DNA of 64,000 nt, taken from the NCBI GenBank assembly GCA_947177525.1, contig CAMWUW010000005.1, positions 1 to 64,000 on the forward strand, written 5' to 3'. The stretch is from an uncultured Bacteroidales bacterium. Lineage in GTDB: Bacteria > Bacteroidota > Bacteroidia > Bacteroidales > UBA932. The notes under the pieces were generated by a model. That model was not told where the DNA came from. It saw nothing but the letters and a program-made list of their open reading frames with translations, and searched no databases. A program made the translations under genes and the position numbers. Shown piece by piece: positions 1 to 7,516 of the stretch (position 1 is its first letter; each line of letters begins with the position of its first letter).

Positions 1-564
1 CATGACATACAGAAAGGCAATGAGGCTCCAGGAGTTGTCACGGGACTGGCGTGGACTTCCATGGGAGGCGAGATTCTCTTTATAGAAAGCTCGGTCAGCA
101 CCGGAAAGGGAGTGCTCACCATGACAGGAAATCTCGGTGACGTGATGAAGGAATCAGCGACAATCGCATACCAGTACATAAAGGCGCATCCTGAGTTGAC
201 GGGCATGACCTATGAGGAATTCTCCCAGAAAGACATACATGTCCATGTTCCTGAGGGTGCGGTTCCGAAAGACGGCCCTTCCGCTGGCATAACTATGGTC
301 AGTTCCATGGTTTCTGCCTTCAGGCAGCAGAAGGTGAAGGCCGGGATTGCCATGACCGGTGAAATGACTCTGCGCGGACGCGTCCTTCCTGTCGGAGGAA
401 TCAAGGAAAAGATTCTCGCTGCCAAGCGTGCCGGAATACATACCATCGTGATTTCTGAAGAAAACAGGAAAGATGTGGAGGACATAAAGGAAATTTACAT
501 AAAAGGTCTTACCTTTGTCTATGTGAAGGACATCAAGGACGTCATCGGCTTTATTTTCGGATAA
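1..564 (+). CDS. lon: Lon protease, C-terminal proteolytic domain (partial)
   Basis: The reading frame is open from the first base, so the gene starts outside the window. About 187 C-terminal residues are present and correspond to the serine-lysine protease domain of the ATP-dependent Lon protease, a cytoplasmic quality-control enzyme that degrades misfolded and regulatory proteins. The catalytic serine is in PKDGPSAG (codon near 280) and the catalytic lysine is the first Lys of [14 protein letters not shown] (codon near 403). These are the two signature blocks of the family at their usual spacing. The ATPase domain is not visible. The stop codon lies 28 bases before the ATG of ung on the same strand, so the two may be co-transcribed. 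Confidence 0.95.
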   Translation, partial: HDIQKGNEAPGVVTGLAWTSMGGEILFIESSVSTGKGVLTMTGNLGDVMKESATIAYQYIKAHPELTGMTYEEFSQKDIHVHVPEGAVPKDGPSAGITMVSSMVSAFRQQKVKAGIAMTGEMTLRGRVLPVGGIKEKILAAKRAGIHTIVISEENRKDVEDIKEIYIKGLTFVYVKDIKDVIGFIFG

Positions 565-592
565 CCGAGGGGCCTTGTGCAAGACTTATATT

Positions 593-1261
593 ATGGATGT
601 TAAAATAGAACAGAGCTGGAAAAACGCGCTGGCGGATGAATTCGGGAAACCGTATTTCGTCTCGCTGGTGCGTTTTCTTCATGACGAGAAAGCGGCGGGA
701 AAGAGAATTTTCCCTCCGGGCAGCCAGATATTCAGGGCATTTGACCTGACTCCTCTGGACAATGTGAAGGTTGTCATATTGGGGCAGGACCCCTATCATG
801 GCCTTGGGCAGGCGCACGGACTTTCGTTTTCGGTGCCTGACGGTGTGCCGGCTCCTCCTTCCCTCAAGAATATCTTCAAGGAAATTGAAACGGACCTTGG
901 AATAAGGATGAGCGGCTATCCTAATCTGGAGAAATGGGCGCATCAGGGTGTGCTTCTTCTGAATGCAGTCCTGACTGTGCGCTCCGGTGAGGCCGCATCC
1001 CACAGCAAGATGGGGTGGGAACAGTTCACTGATGCCGTCATACGGTGCATATCCGACAATTGTGAAGGCGTGGTCTTCCTGCTGTGGGGAAGTTTCGCCA
1101 AAAGCAAGAGGGAACTGGTTGATACCTCCAGGCATTATGTGCTCGAGGCAGCGCATCCGTCACCGCTTGCGAGGGGGGCCTTTTTCGGGTGCAGGCATTT
1201 CTCCCGTACCAACCAAATATTGCAGTCGCAGGGCAAGACTCCTGTTGACTGGCAACTTTAA
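593..1261 (+). CDS. ung: Uracil-DNA glycosylase, family 1
   Basis: The 222-residue product removes uracil from DNA as the first step of base-excision repair in the cytoplasm. The water-activating motif GQDPYHG is near residue 60, the middle block LLLNAVLTVRSGEAASHS follows, and the HPSPL loop that inserts into the minor groove is near residue 185. Length fits the family (about 220-230). ATG at 593 is preferred over an in-frame TTG at 575 because homologues begin shortly before the conserved ESW-like QSW block. The gene sits between lon and coaD, with 14 bases to coaD. Nothing is unusual in the protein. Confidence 0.95.
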   Translation: MDVKIEQSWKNALADEFGKPYFVSLVRFLHDEKAAGKRIFPPGSQIFRAFDLTPLDNVKVVILGQDPYHGLGQAHGLSFSVPDGVPAPPSLKNIFKEIETDLGIRMSGYPNLEKWAHQGVLLLNAVLTVRSGEAASHSKMGWEQFTDAVIRCISDNCEGVVFLLWGSFAKSKRELVDTSRHYVLEAAHPSPLARGAFFGCRHFSRTNQILQSQGKTPVDWQL

Positions 1262-1275
1262 TCCATGGGGCTGAT

Positions 1276-1734
1276 ATGAAAAGAACAGCATTATTCCCGG
1301 GTTCATTTGACCCTTTCACTGCCGGACATCTTAATATCCTGAAGCGTGCACTCACTATGTTCGATGAAGTAGTGGTGGCAGTTGGAATCAACATTGACAA
1401 GAGGGGCTTCTTTCCGAACGACAAAAGAATTTCAATCATAAGGCAGGCTACTGCAGGGCTTGAAGGAGTGCGCATCGTGCAGTATGACAACCTGACCATA
1501 GACACTTGCCGTGAACTTGGCATAAGCCATATTGTAAGGGGAGTGAGGAATATGATAGATTTTGAGACTGAGAGGTCGATAGCCGATGCCAACCGGAAGC
1601 TCGCTCCTGAGATAGAGACCATCATTATACCTACTGCCCAGGAGTTCGCGCACATATCTTCTACGGCGGTGCGTGACATTCTCCGTCATGGTGGAGACAC
1701 TTCGCTGTTTGTCCCGGAGGGAGTGGAATTGTAG
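1276..1734 (+). CDS. coaD: Phosphopantetheine adenylyltransferase
   Basis: The 152-residue enzyme transfers AMP from ATP to 4'-phosphopantetheine, the penultimate step of coenzyme A synthesis. Visible motifs are the N-terminal nucleotidyltransferase signature GSFDPFTAGH (T/HxGH), the RGVRNMIDFETE block that contacts phosphopantetheine, and the ISSTAVRD C-terminal ATP-binding motif. Length is slightly below the usual 155-165 residues but all motifs are present. The start ATG directly precedes KRTALFPGSFDP, as in homologues. It is the third gene of a same-strand run lon-ung-coaD. Confidence 0.96.
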   Translation: MKRTALFPGSFDPFTAGHLNILKRALTMFDEVVVAVGINIDKRGFFPNDKRISIIRQATAGLEGVRIVQYDNLTIDTCRELGISHIVRGVRNMIDFETERSIADANRKLAPEIETIIIPTAQEFAHISSTAVRDILRHGGDTSLFVPEGVEL

Positions 1735-1759
1735 TTTTGTGCTCCATGAGTATTGCATC

Positions 1760-3265
1760 ATGAAACATTTGTTACGGATATTTACTATATGGGTGTCTGC
1801 CATGCTTGCATGCGCGGGCACTTTCCATGCTGGTGCACAGGGACTTGATTCATTGCGCGCGCAGGCCCTGGAAACCAAACTTGACGAATACTTCCGGGCA
1901 CTTGACTATGAAAATCCTGAGTTTAAGAAACAGGAGTGCGATTTTCTTGTCGGGAGCTGCAGCGACTCTCTTGTAAGGCAGTTTGTAGCCCTGAGGGCTT
2001 ATGAACATTATGCCGGTTCTCCAGTCATGGGCGATGAGGCTGTTGCGATCCATATATTTGACAAATGGTTTCTCAGCGGCATGGTAAGGATGCGTGATGA
2101 CGGGGAGCTTCTGCGTGCAAGGATTTTTGCAGACTTCAACAGGAGTTCTCTTATCGGCATGACGGCTCCTTCAATTGCCATGCAATCATTGGAAGGGAGT
2201 ACTGTCGAACTGTTTTCATCAGGGGATGCCTGCGGCACTTTCAGAGTGCTGTACTTTTATGATACCGGCTGTTCCAAATGCAGACTTGAGACTCTGATGC
2301 TGAGGAATCTCTTTACTTCAGGAGATTTCCCGGTTGAGTTCTATGCCATATATTCCGGGGACAATGAGGAAAAGTGGCGTGAATATGCTTCTGAGGAGTT
2401 CGGGACTGTTTCTGGGCGTACTGGGATTGTACATCTTTGGGATCCTGGCCTTGATTCTGATTTTCAGCGTAAATATGGAGTGCTTGCAACTCCGCGCCTG
2501 TTTCTTGTGGCTCCGGACTGGACTATTGTGGGCAGGGGACTGGATGCTGCGGCCCTCGGGCGAATGCTGGATATGATTTTCTCGGAAAAGGAACTGGAGT
2601 ATGGCAGTGACGAGTCCGTTGCACTGTTTGACGGAATGTTCACTGACGGTGCCGTTGCTGTGACATCCTCCGATGTGGCGGATGTTGCGGACCGTATTGC
2701 CTCTGCTACACTTGACAAAGGGGATACCGTAATGTTCAGGCAGATGGAGGGCGATCTGCTATACTATCTGTCTTCCAAGACCGGTGAAGGCTTCAAGGAT
2801 GGAACTGCCTACCTTATCCGTACATATATAAAGGAGCGTGCGGACATTTGGGGCAATTCTTCGGATTCGCTCAAAATAATAGGATTTTCAGATATTCTTG
2901 ATGATTTGCTGTCAAAAGCCGAGCCTGGAACTTTTATTGCGGATGTTTCTGTGCCGGGCAGGCTGCTGTCTTCAAAAGGGGAAAAAGACGGACATTATTC
3001 TTTGCGCAGCTTCGGAAAAAAACGCAGCATTGTGATTTTCCATACAGAAGGCTGTCCTTATTGTGAAGCGGAGATTGAGGCAGCTGCCCGATTGGTGAAG
3101 TCAGACAGGCAGGCAAGGGTGCTGCTTGTGAATATGGATGACATTTTTGAGACAGATACTGTGCTGGCCGAAACACTTTTTGATGCATTTGATTTGTCGT
3201 CTTTGCCTTTCCTGATTGAAATTGACAAAAAAGGCAAAATTGTGCGGAGATATTTTTCTTTATAA
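1760..3265 (+). CDS. Secreted protein with two thioredoxin-like domains
   Basis: A 501-residue exported protein. ATG at 1760 is chosen because it gives a clear signal peptide (KHLLRIF, then a hydrophobic stretch ending AGAQ near residue 27). A longer in-frame extension from 1673 would overlap coaD and bury that signal. Two redox-type domains can be read. The first has YFYDTGCSKC near residue 175 followed by a strand-helix pattern and a cis-Pro-like TPRLFLV segment. The second is C-terminal (about 395-501), with FHTEGCPYC and LPFLIEI. The arrangement resembles TlpA/ResA-like and DUF5106-type proteins of Bacteroidota, which act in the periplasm or at the outer membrane. A disulfide-exchange role is inference; the substrate is unknown. 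Confidence 0.75.
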   Translation: MKHLLRIFTIWVSAMLACAGTFHAGAQGLDSLRAQALETKLDEYFRALDYENPEFKKQECDFLVGSCSDSLVRQFVALRAYEHYAGSPVMGDEAVAIHIFDKWFLSGMVRMRDDGELLRARIFADFNRSSLIGMTAPSIAMQSLEGSTVELFSSGDACGTFRVLYFYDTGCSKCRLETLMLRNLFTSGDFPVEFYAIYSGDNEEKWREYASEEFGTVSGRTGIVHLWDPGLDSDFQRKYGVLATPRLFLVAPDWTIVGRGLDAAALGRMLDMIFSEKELEYGSDESVALFDGMFTDGAVAVTSSDVADVADRIASATLDKGDTVMFRQMEGDLLYYLSSKTGEGFKDGTAYLIRTYIKERADIWGNSSDSLKIIGFSDILDDLLSKAEPGTFIADVSVPGRLLSSKGEKDGHYSLRSFGKKRSIVIFHTEGCPYCEAEIEAAARLVKSDRQARVLLVNMDDIFETDTVLAETLFDAFDLSSLPFLIEIDKKGKIVRRYFSL

Positions 3266-3376
3266 TGTATTTGTGTGTTTAATGCACAACTTGGTGATAG
3301 ATAAGGTGTTATACTTTAATTGTTATAATTGGTTATGTGTGGCATTACAAAAATTACAAAATTTGTGTAAAAATAT

Positions 3377-3436
3377 TACAGATTCTGTAGAGTTTGGCCC
3401 GTGGTTTGAAAAAGAGTTTGGCATGAAGTAATTATA
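3377..3436 (+). promoter_or_regulatory. Conserved promoter region of the small-gene cassette, copy A
   Basis: TACAGATTCTGTA at 3377-3389 is a perfect 13-base palindrome. It is followed by TTTGGCCCGTGGTTTGAA, which has GG-N10-GA at the spacing of a sigma-54 -24/-12 element (GG-N10-GC) but lacks the final C. An alternative reading for the housekeeping sigma is TTTG (3405-3408), 20 bases, TAATTATA (3429-3436), whose -7 element is poor. Near identity with the second copy suggests function; which sigma factor reads it is undecided. Confidence 0.35.
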
Positions 3437-3458
3437 AACGAATAAAACCTACAAGACC

Positions 3459-3674
3459 ATGCGTACATTTATAGAGCAATATCTCCAGAATCCTTCCGAT
3501 GCGATAGCTTTGGCACAAGGACGTGTAAATTCAACAGACTGGATGGACTGCATTGATGATGAGATGATATACAGCCAGCTTGCAACTCCGGAGTTCAGGC
3601 TTTACGAGGAAATCGTTTTCTGCAATGCTTTGGAATCTGCTCCCCGCTCAAATCGTTACGCACATGCCGCTTAG
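3459..3674 (+). CDS. Small protein of unknown function, 71 residues, duplicate A
   Basis: I do not recognise this family. The product begins MRTFIEQYLQNPSDAIALAQ, is acidic in the middle (WMDCIDDEMIYSQ) and ends in a short basic and aromatic tail, NRYAHAA. There is no signal peptide, transmembrane segment or obvious domain. Two cysteines are present (one in DCIDDE, one in FCNA). A second gene at 23235 encodes the same first 51 residues with identical codons, then a related tail (V/I)FCNA..(E)..APR..N.Y.HAA. Conservation of residue pattern in the diverged part argues that it is a real gene under selection. It sits alone, with its own upstream region, between the thioredoxin-like gene and the convergent GH3 operon. 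Confidence 0.75.
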   Translation: MRTFIEQYLQNPSDAIALAQGRVNSTDWMDCIDDEMIYSQLATPEFRLYEEIVFCNALESAPRSNRYAHAA

Positions 3675-3776
3675 TCTTGCATATGACATATTGTACACTA
3701 TACATTTTGAATAAAAATAATAAACTGTACAATTCACAGCCATAGGATGGCGGATTGAAAGAGCACAGTTTATGGG

Positions 3777-3815
3777 AAGTCGGAATGAATTGGTTCAAGC
3801 CGGCTTTCTTATTTT
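3777..3815 (+). terminator. Possible terminator of small gene A
   Basis: AAGTCGG (3777-3783) can pair with CCGGCTT (3800-3806) including one G-U pair, followed by TTCTTATTTT. The stem is short, so the call is tentative. Confidence 0.35.
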
Positions 3816-3841
3816 GGACTTTTGCCAATTGACATATAAAG

Positions 3842-3880
3842 AGAATGCCCCGGCTGCCGTGATGGTGTCCGGGGCATTCT
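3842..3880 (-). terminator. Terminator hairpin of the GH3/SusCD operon
   Basis: AGAATGCCCCGG (3842-3853) and CCGGGGCATTCT (3869-3880) form a perfect 12-bp stem with a 15-base loop, 23 bases beyond the stop of the last minus-strand gene. On the minus strand it is followed by CTTTATAT. Confidence 0.65.
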
Positions 3881-3903
3881 GACGTTATGAAGGACTTATG
3901 TCT

Positions 3904-6243
3904 TTATTTTCTGACGATGCTTTCAACCGGCTGTGCCGGTGCCATTGCCTTGTGTACTTTCTGTGAGACCGCCTTGGCTACCTTATGGCTTGCGGTGCAT
4001 TCTATCTTGTCTGAAGACGAGCACACATGCCACAGATATGTTCCCTTGTCCAGTTCCCATGAAGAGGTTTTTTCATTGAATGATGCCATGTCCATGGCGT
4101 CCCATTCCATTTTGACCGTTTCACTTTCTCCCGGGGCTATTATGCCGGTCTTGCAGAATGCCTTAAGTTCCTTGGCCGGCTTCTCGAGCTTGCCCTTAGG
4201 TGCCGACACGAACAGCTCTACGACATTCTTGCCGGCCGTCTTGCCGGTGTTGGTAACTTTCACCTCAATTGAGCATTTGCCTTCTTTCATTTCCGAACTT
4301 ACAATCGAATATGCGAAATCTGTATATGAGAGTCCGAATCCGAACGGAAATGAGACTGCTTTGCCGAATGTGTCGAAATACCTGTATCCGACGTATATGC
4401 CTTCCTCATAGATTGTGTAGTCCACATTGCGCACAGGTTCTTTCTCCTGCTCTTCTTCTTTCATGCCGAACAATGCCGAGAAATCCATTATCGGCTCTAT
4501 GTCGTGAGGGAAGTTTTTGTCGGCCGGGGCGTCACCATAATTGACGGCAAAGGTGACCGGAAGCTTTCCTGAAGGGTTTACCTTGCCGCAGAGTACATCA
4601 GTAATGCTGTTTCCGATCTGTTCACCGCCCTGGAATGAGCAGAGAATTGCATCGACATCATCTTTCCATGATGCAGTCTCTATGGCACAGCTTACATTGA
4701 GAATTGCCACGACTTTCTTTCCTGCCGCATGATATGCCCTGCTGACGGCCTTGAGAGTCTCTTTTTCTCCTTCTGTAAGATAGAACTGCTTTGACATAAG
4801 GTCTGAAGCCTCTCCCATTTTACGTCCGAAAGTGATGATTGCCACCTCGTTCCTGGCTGCTGCATCGGCCAGCTGCTGCGGGTCAAGCTTCATCTCGTCA
4901 GGTCTCTGGAGCGGCACAAGGGCGAAAGGCGGCTTGCCGTGAGGGAATATCCTGCGTGTCTCCGCCTGGATATGTCCGCTGTATGATTTCAGTACTGCCT
5001 TGTCAACCGCATATCCTCCGTTTCTCAGTCCCTCGACCAATGATACGGTGAATGGGCTGATGTTCATTCCGCCGAATCCCATTCCTCCAGAGATGATGTC
5101 GTATGAAGCTATTCCGTAAAGAGCTACATTCCTTACGTTTGCCTGGAACGGCAGGGTGCCGTTGTTCTGCAGGAGCACTGCGCCTTCACCTCCTATTTCC
5201 CTTGCAGCAGCTGCATGGGCCTTGAGGTCAGGTGAGTTTGTGATTTCACGTCCGTTGAATGTGAGGGAGCTGCATACGAGCCTGAGAACTTCGCGCACAT
5301 TGGCGTTGAGGGTCTCCTCCGGCAGGTTTCCGTTCTGCACGGCCTCGAGAATTGCCTTGTATTGCCTTTCCTGGCCGGGCTGCATCATGTTGTTTCCGCA
5401 TTTCATGGATTGTACTGCGTCCTTCCCGGCATTCCAGTCTGACATCACGACTCCGTCATATCCCCATTCGTCGCGGAGAATCACGGTGTTGAGGTCGCGG
5501 CTTTCCGGGGTGTATGTGCCGTTCACTATGCCGTATGAAGTCATTATGGTATATGGCTTCCCTTCCTTTATAGCCAGCTCGAAGCTCTTGAGATAAAGCT
5601 CGCGGAGAGCCCTTTCGCTCACACGTGCGTCATTTCCGGTACGGTTGGTCTCCTGGTTGTTCGCTACAAAATGCTTTACACAGGCACCTGCACCCGTGCC
5701 TTGCAGGCCGAGCACATAAGATGCCGCCATCTTGCCGCCGAGGACAGGATCTTCAGAGTAATACTCATGCGCGCGTCCTCCCAGCGGGTTCCTTACAAGG
5801 TTAAGTCCGGGCGCAAGGAGCACGTCAAGACCGTAGTCGCGCACTTCTTCACCCAGTCCTCTTCCCATAAGGCCGGCCATGTCGCGGTTCCATGTGGCCG
5901 CAAGGGTCAATGAGGTCGGGTACTCTGTGGTGTAGTAAGTTTTGCTGTCAAATTCTCTTCTTGCGCTCATCCAGAGCTGGTGAGGGCCGTCCGCAAGATA
6001 TACGGCAGGTATGCCAAGGCGTTCTATCGGATAAGTGCTGCCGGCTGTTCCGGGGAACTGTGAGTCCGGTCCTGCCATGCCTGTTCCGAGGACCATGCGG
6101 ACTTTCTCTTCCACAGTCATTGCGCCTATCACTTCGTCTATGTTCTCCTCCCCATGAAGGCGTACCTGTGCGGAGGATGTGAATGCCGGCACTGAGGCCA
6201 GGATGGCCGTGACGGCTGTCAGCATAAGTTTCTTATTGATCAT
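3904..6243 (-). CDS. Glycoside hydrolase family 3 (beta-glucosidase-like), secreted
   Basis: A 779-residue exported enzyme with a Sec signal (KKLMLTAVTAIL, cleavage near SSAQ26). The N-terminal barrel carries the GH3 signatures KHFVANNQETNR (about 190-201) and the nucleophile aspartate D269 in GVVMSDW. The second alpha/beta domain and a C-terminal fibronectin-III-like domain (YTDFAYS onward) complete the usual three-domain layout. GH3 enzymes release non-reducing beta-linked glucose, xylose or similar units; the sugar preference cannot be read here. It is the last gene of the minus-strand operon, 12 bases after the esterase gene. It is a paralogue of the GH3 at 7517, sharing HFxANNQETNR and similar spacing, but has a cleavable signal where the paralogue has a lipobox. 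Confidence 0.93.
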   Translation of the reverse strand: MINKKLMLTAVTAILASVPAFTSSAQVRLHGEENIDEVIGAMTVEEKVRMVLGTGMAGPDSQFPGTAGSTYPIERLGIPAVYLADGPHQLWMSARREFDSKTYYTTEYPTSLTLAATWNRDMAGLMGRGLGEEVRDYGLDVLLAPGLNLVRNPLGGRAHEYYSEDPVLGGKMAASYVLGLQGTGAGACVKHFVANNQETNRTGNDARVSERALRELYLKSFELAIKEGKPYTIMTSYGIVNGTYTPESRDLNTVILRDEWGYDGVVMSDWNAGKDAVQSMKCGNNMMQPGQERQYKAILEAVQNGNLPEETLNANVREVLRLVCSSLTFNGREITNSPDLKAHAAAAREIGGEGAVLLQNNGTLPFQANVRNVALYGIASYDIISGGMGFGGMNISPFTVSLVEGLRNGGYAVDKAVLKSYSGHIQAETRRIFPHGKPPFALVPLQRPDEMKLDPQQLADAAARNEVAIITFGRKMGEASDLMSKQFYLTEGEKETLKAVSRAYHAAGKKVVAILNVSCAIETASWKDDVDAILCSFQGGEQIGNSITDVLCGKVNPSGKLPVTFAVNYGDAPADKNFPHDIEPIMDFSALFGMKEEEQEKEPVRNVDYTIYEEGIYVGYRYFDTFGKAVSFPFGFGLSYTDFAYSIVSSEMKEGKCSIEVKVTNTGKTAGKNVVELFVSAPKGKLEKPAKELKAFCKTGIIAPGESETVKMEWDAMDMASFNEKTSSWELDKGTYLWHVCSSSDKIECTASHKVAKAVSQKVHKAMAPAQPVESIVRK

Positions 6244-6255
6244 TGTATTTTGGTT

Positions 6256-7434
6256 TTAGAATATTCCGTTGAGTTTGCGGAGAATTTTAGGTGCGCACTC
6301 TTCCCAGAACCTGGAGTCATGTGCGCCTCTGCGTGTTATGTATTCGTATTGGATTCCGGCTGCGTCAAGTTCTTTCACGAAACTCTCGTTCTGTTGGAAG
6401 AGCTGGTCTTCCGTGCCCATTTCCATCACAAGTTCCGGAAGGTCTTTCGGGGACTTGAAGAATGAACTGAGCGCAGGAGTGGTGGCCGTTCCGGAGCCGT
6501 AGCATGCCGCGGAGCATGCATATACGCAGCAGAACATCTCAGGGTGCGACATGCCGTAGTAAAGCGAGCCGTAGCCTCCCATGGAAAGTCCTGCGATGGC
6601 CCTGTTCCCGCGGCCTGCCTTCACTTTGTACGTGCTTTCAATGTGAGGGATGAATTCGTCAAAGAAATAAGTCCTGAAATTTATTCCTGCCATGTGCCCG
6701 TCGCAATAGAAAGAGTCGAACGCATTCGGGGAAACGATTATCATTTCCTTGCCTGATGCAGTCTCATTATGGGCAGCATATTCGTGAATCCTGTTGTGGT
6801 TGAACCAGTCGCTGTGCGTGCCCCACATGCCGTGCAGGATGTACAGTACCGGAAACTCCTTGACTCCGTCGTAGCTTCCCGGAAGATAGACCGAGTACAG
6901 CATTTCCTGTCCGATTACCTTGCTCTGGAGTTTCAGGCCGCTTGTGAAGCCTGCATTCTCGTCCTTGGGCATCTTGTCAAGCTGCTGCCTGTCGAAGTAT
7001 ATGTTCTTGTCTTTTGTCGAAGCTGTTATCTCAAGCCCGGAGCAGTGCAATGCGAGAGCCAGGCTGTAGCTGTCATTTTTCCTTGTTACGGTCAGATTGC
7101 CGGACTCTATCTCCCTGAGCTGGCCGTCCACATCGGCGGTTGCTGTGAAATCCCTGTTTCCGATATTGTCCTGGACAAGGGAATATCTTCCGCCTTCGAG
7201 GTATGTGACCGTGCTTCCTGCCGTCATTCCGATGGAGTTGCCGGATTTGTCGGACAGTCTGAAGCTTATGAGATGCAGGTTCTCTCCTTTGGAGCTTATG
7301 TCTGTTATTTCAACAAGGTTGGCATCCATATGCATGCTTTCCGGTCCTGTCGCCGGCTCCTCGCCCTGGCATCCGCCAAGAAGCGCAAGAACTGACACCA
7401 TCAATGCCGTTGTGCTTTTTCTGTTCATATCCAT
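6256..7434 (-). CDS. Lipoprotein esterase, CE1/esterase-D-like
   Basis: The 392-residue product has a lipobox LLGGC22 and is probably anchored on the cell envelope. Residues about 35-165 form an all-beta N-terminal module without recognisable motif. From about 175 the alpha/beta-hydrolase part resembles esterase D and feruloyl/acetyl esterases: FPVLYILHG oxyanion region, nucleophile S284 in AGLSMGG, later an acidic residue in MGTEDQLF and a histidine in RGAHDSRFW as the likely triad. The family cleaves ester decorations such as ferulate or acetate from plant glycans. It lies between the two GH3 genes in the operon. A start at the third codon (ATG at 7428) is equally possible. Substrate is inference from context. 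Confidence 0.85.
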   Translation of the reverse strand: MDMNRKSTTALMVSVLALLGGCQGEEPATGPESMHMDANLVEITDISSKGENLHLISFRLSDKSGNSIGMTAGSTVTYLEGGRYSLVQDNIGNRDFTATADVDGQLREIESGNLTVTRKNDSYSLALALHCSGLEITASTKDKNIYFDRQQLDKMPKDENAGFTSGLKLQSKVIGQEMLYSVYLPGSYDGVKEFPVLYILHGMWGTHSDWFNHNRIHEYAAHNETASGKEMIIVSPNAFDSFYCDGHMAGINFRTYFFDEFIPHIESTYKVKAGRGNRAIAGLSMGGYGSLYYGMSHPEMFCCVYACSAACYGSGTATTPALSSFFKSPKDLPELVMEMGTEDQLFQQNESFVKELDAAGIQYEYITRRGAHDSRFWEECAPKILRKLNGIF

Positions 7435-7516
7435 AAAACTTTTAGAAGCTGTCCGGAACCGAATCGTCTGGACAGCTTCTTATGGTCATTGTGTCCTTTT
7501 GTCGGAAGGGCTTATG

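Larger units (their letters stand above)
3341..3680 (+). repeat. Long direct repeat, copy A (upstream region plus small gene)
   Basis: About 340 bp that recur at 23117-23456 in the same orientation with a constant offset of 19776. The leading ~118 bases differ at about five positions. The first 51 codons of the enclosed gene are identical at every base, and the last 20 codons diverge with many synonymous changes. The repeat ends just after the stop codon (shared AGTCTTG). The pair brackets the whole glycan-utilization locus. Confidence 0.9.

Noticed and set aside
154..582. Open frames antisense to lon and elsewhere inside long genes (for example antisense to ung, susC and korA)
   Set aside because: They lie wholly within genes with strong family motifs, have no promoter or family signature and reflect codon bias of the real strand.
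3216..3431. Frame running from the end of the thioredoxin gene through the intergenic region towards the small gene
   Set aside because: It is AT-rich non-coding sequence after 3265, and the repeat copy at 23117 has no equivalent frame start.
3791..3806. GGTTCAAGCC resembling a tRNA T-arm
   Set aside because: No matching anticodon or acceptor stems around it; it is part of a short terminator-like hairpin.
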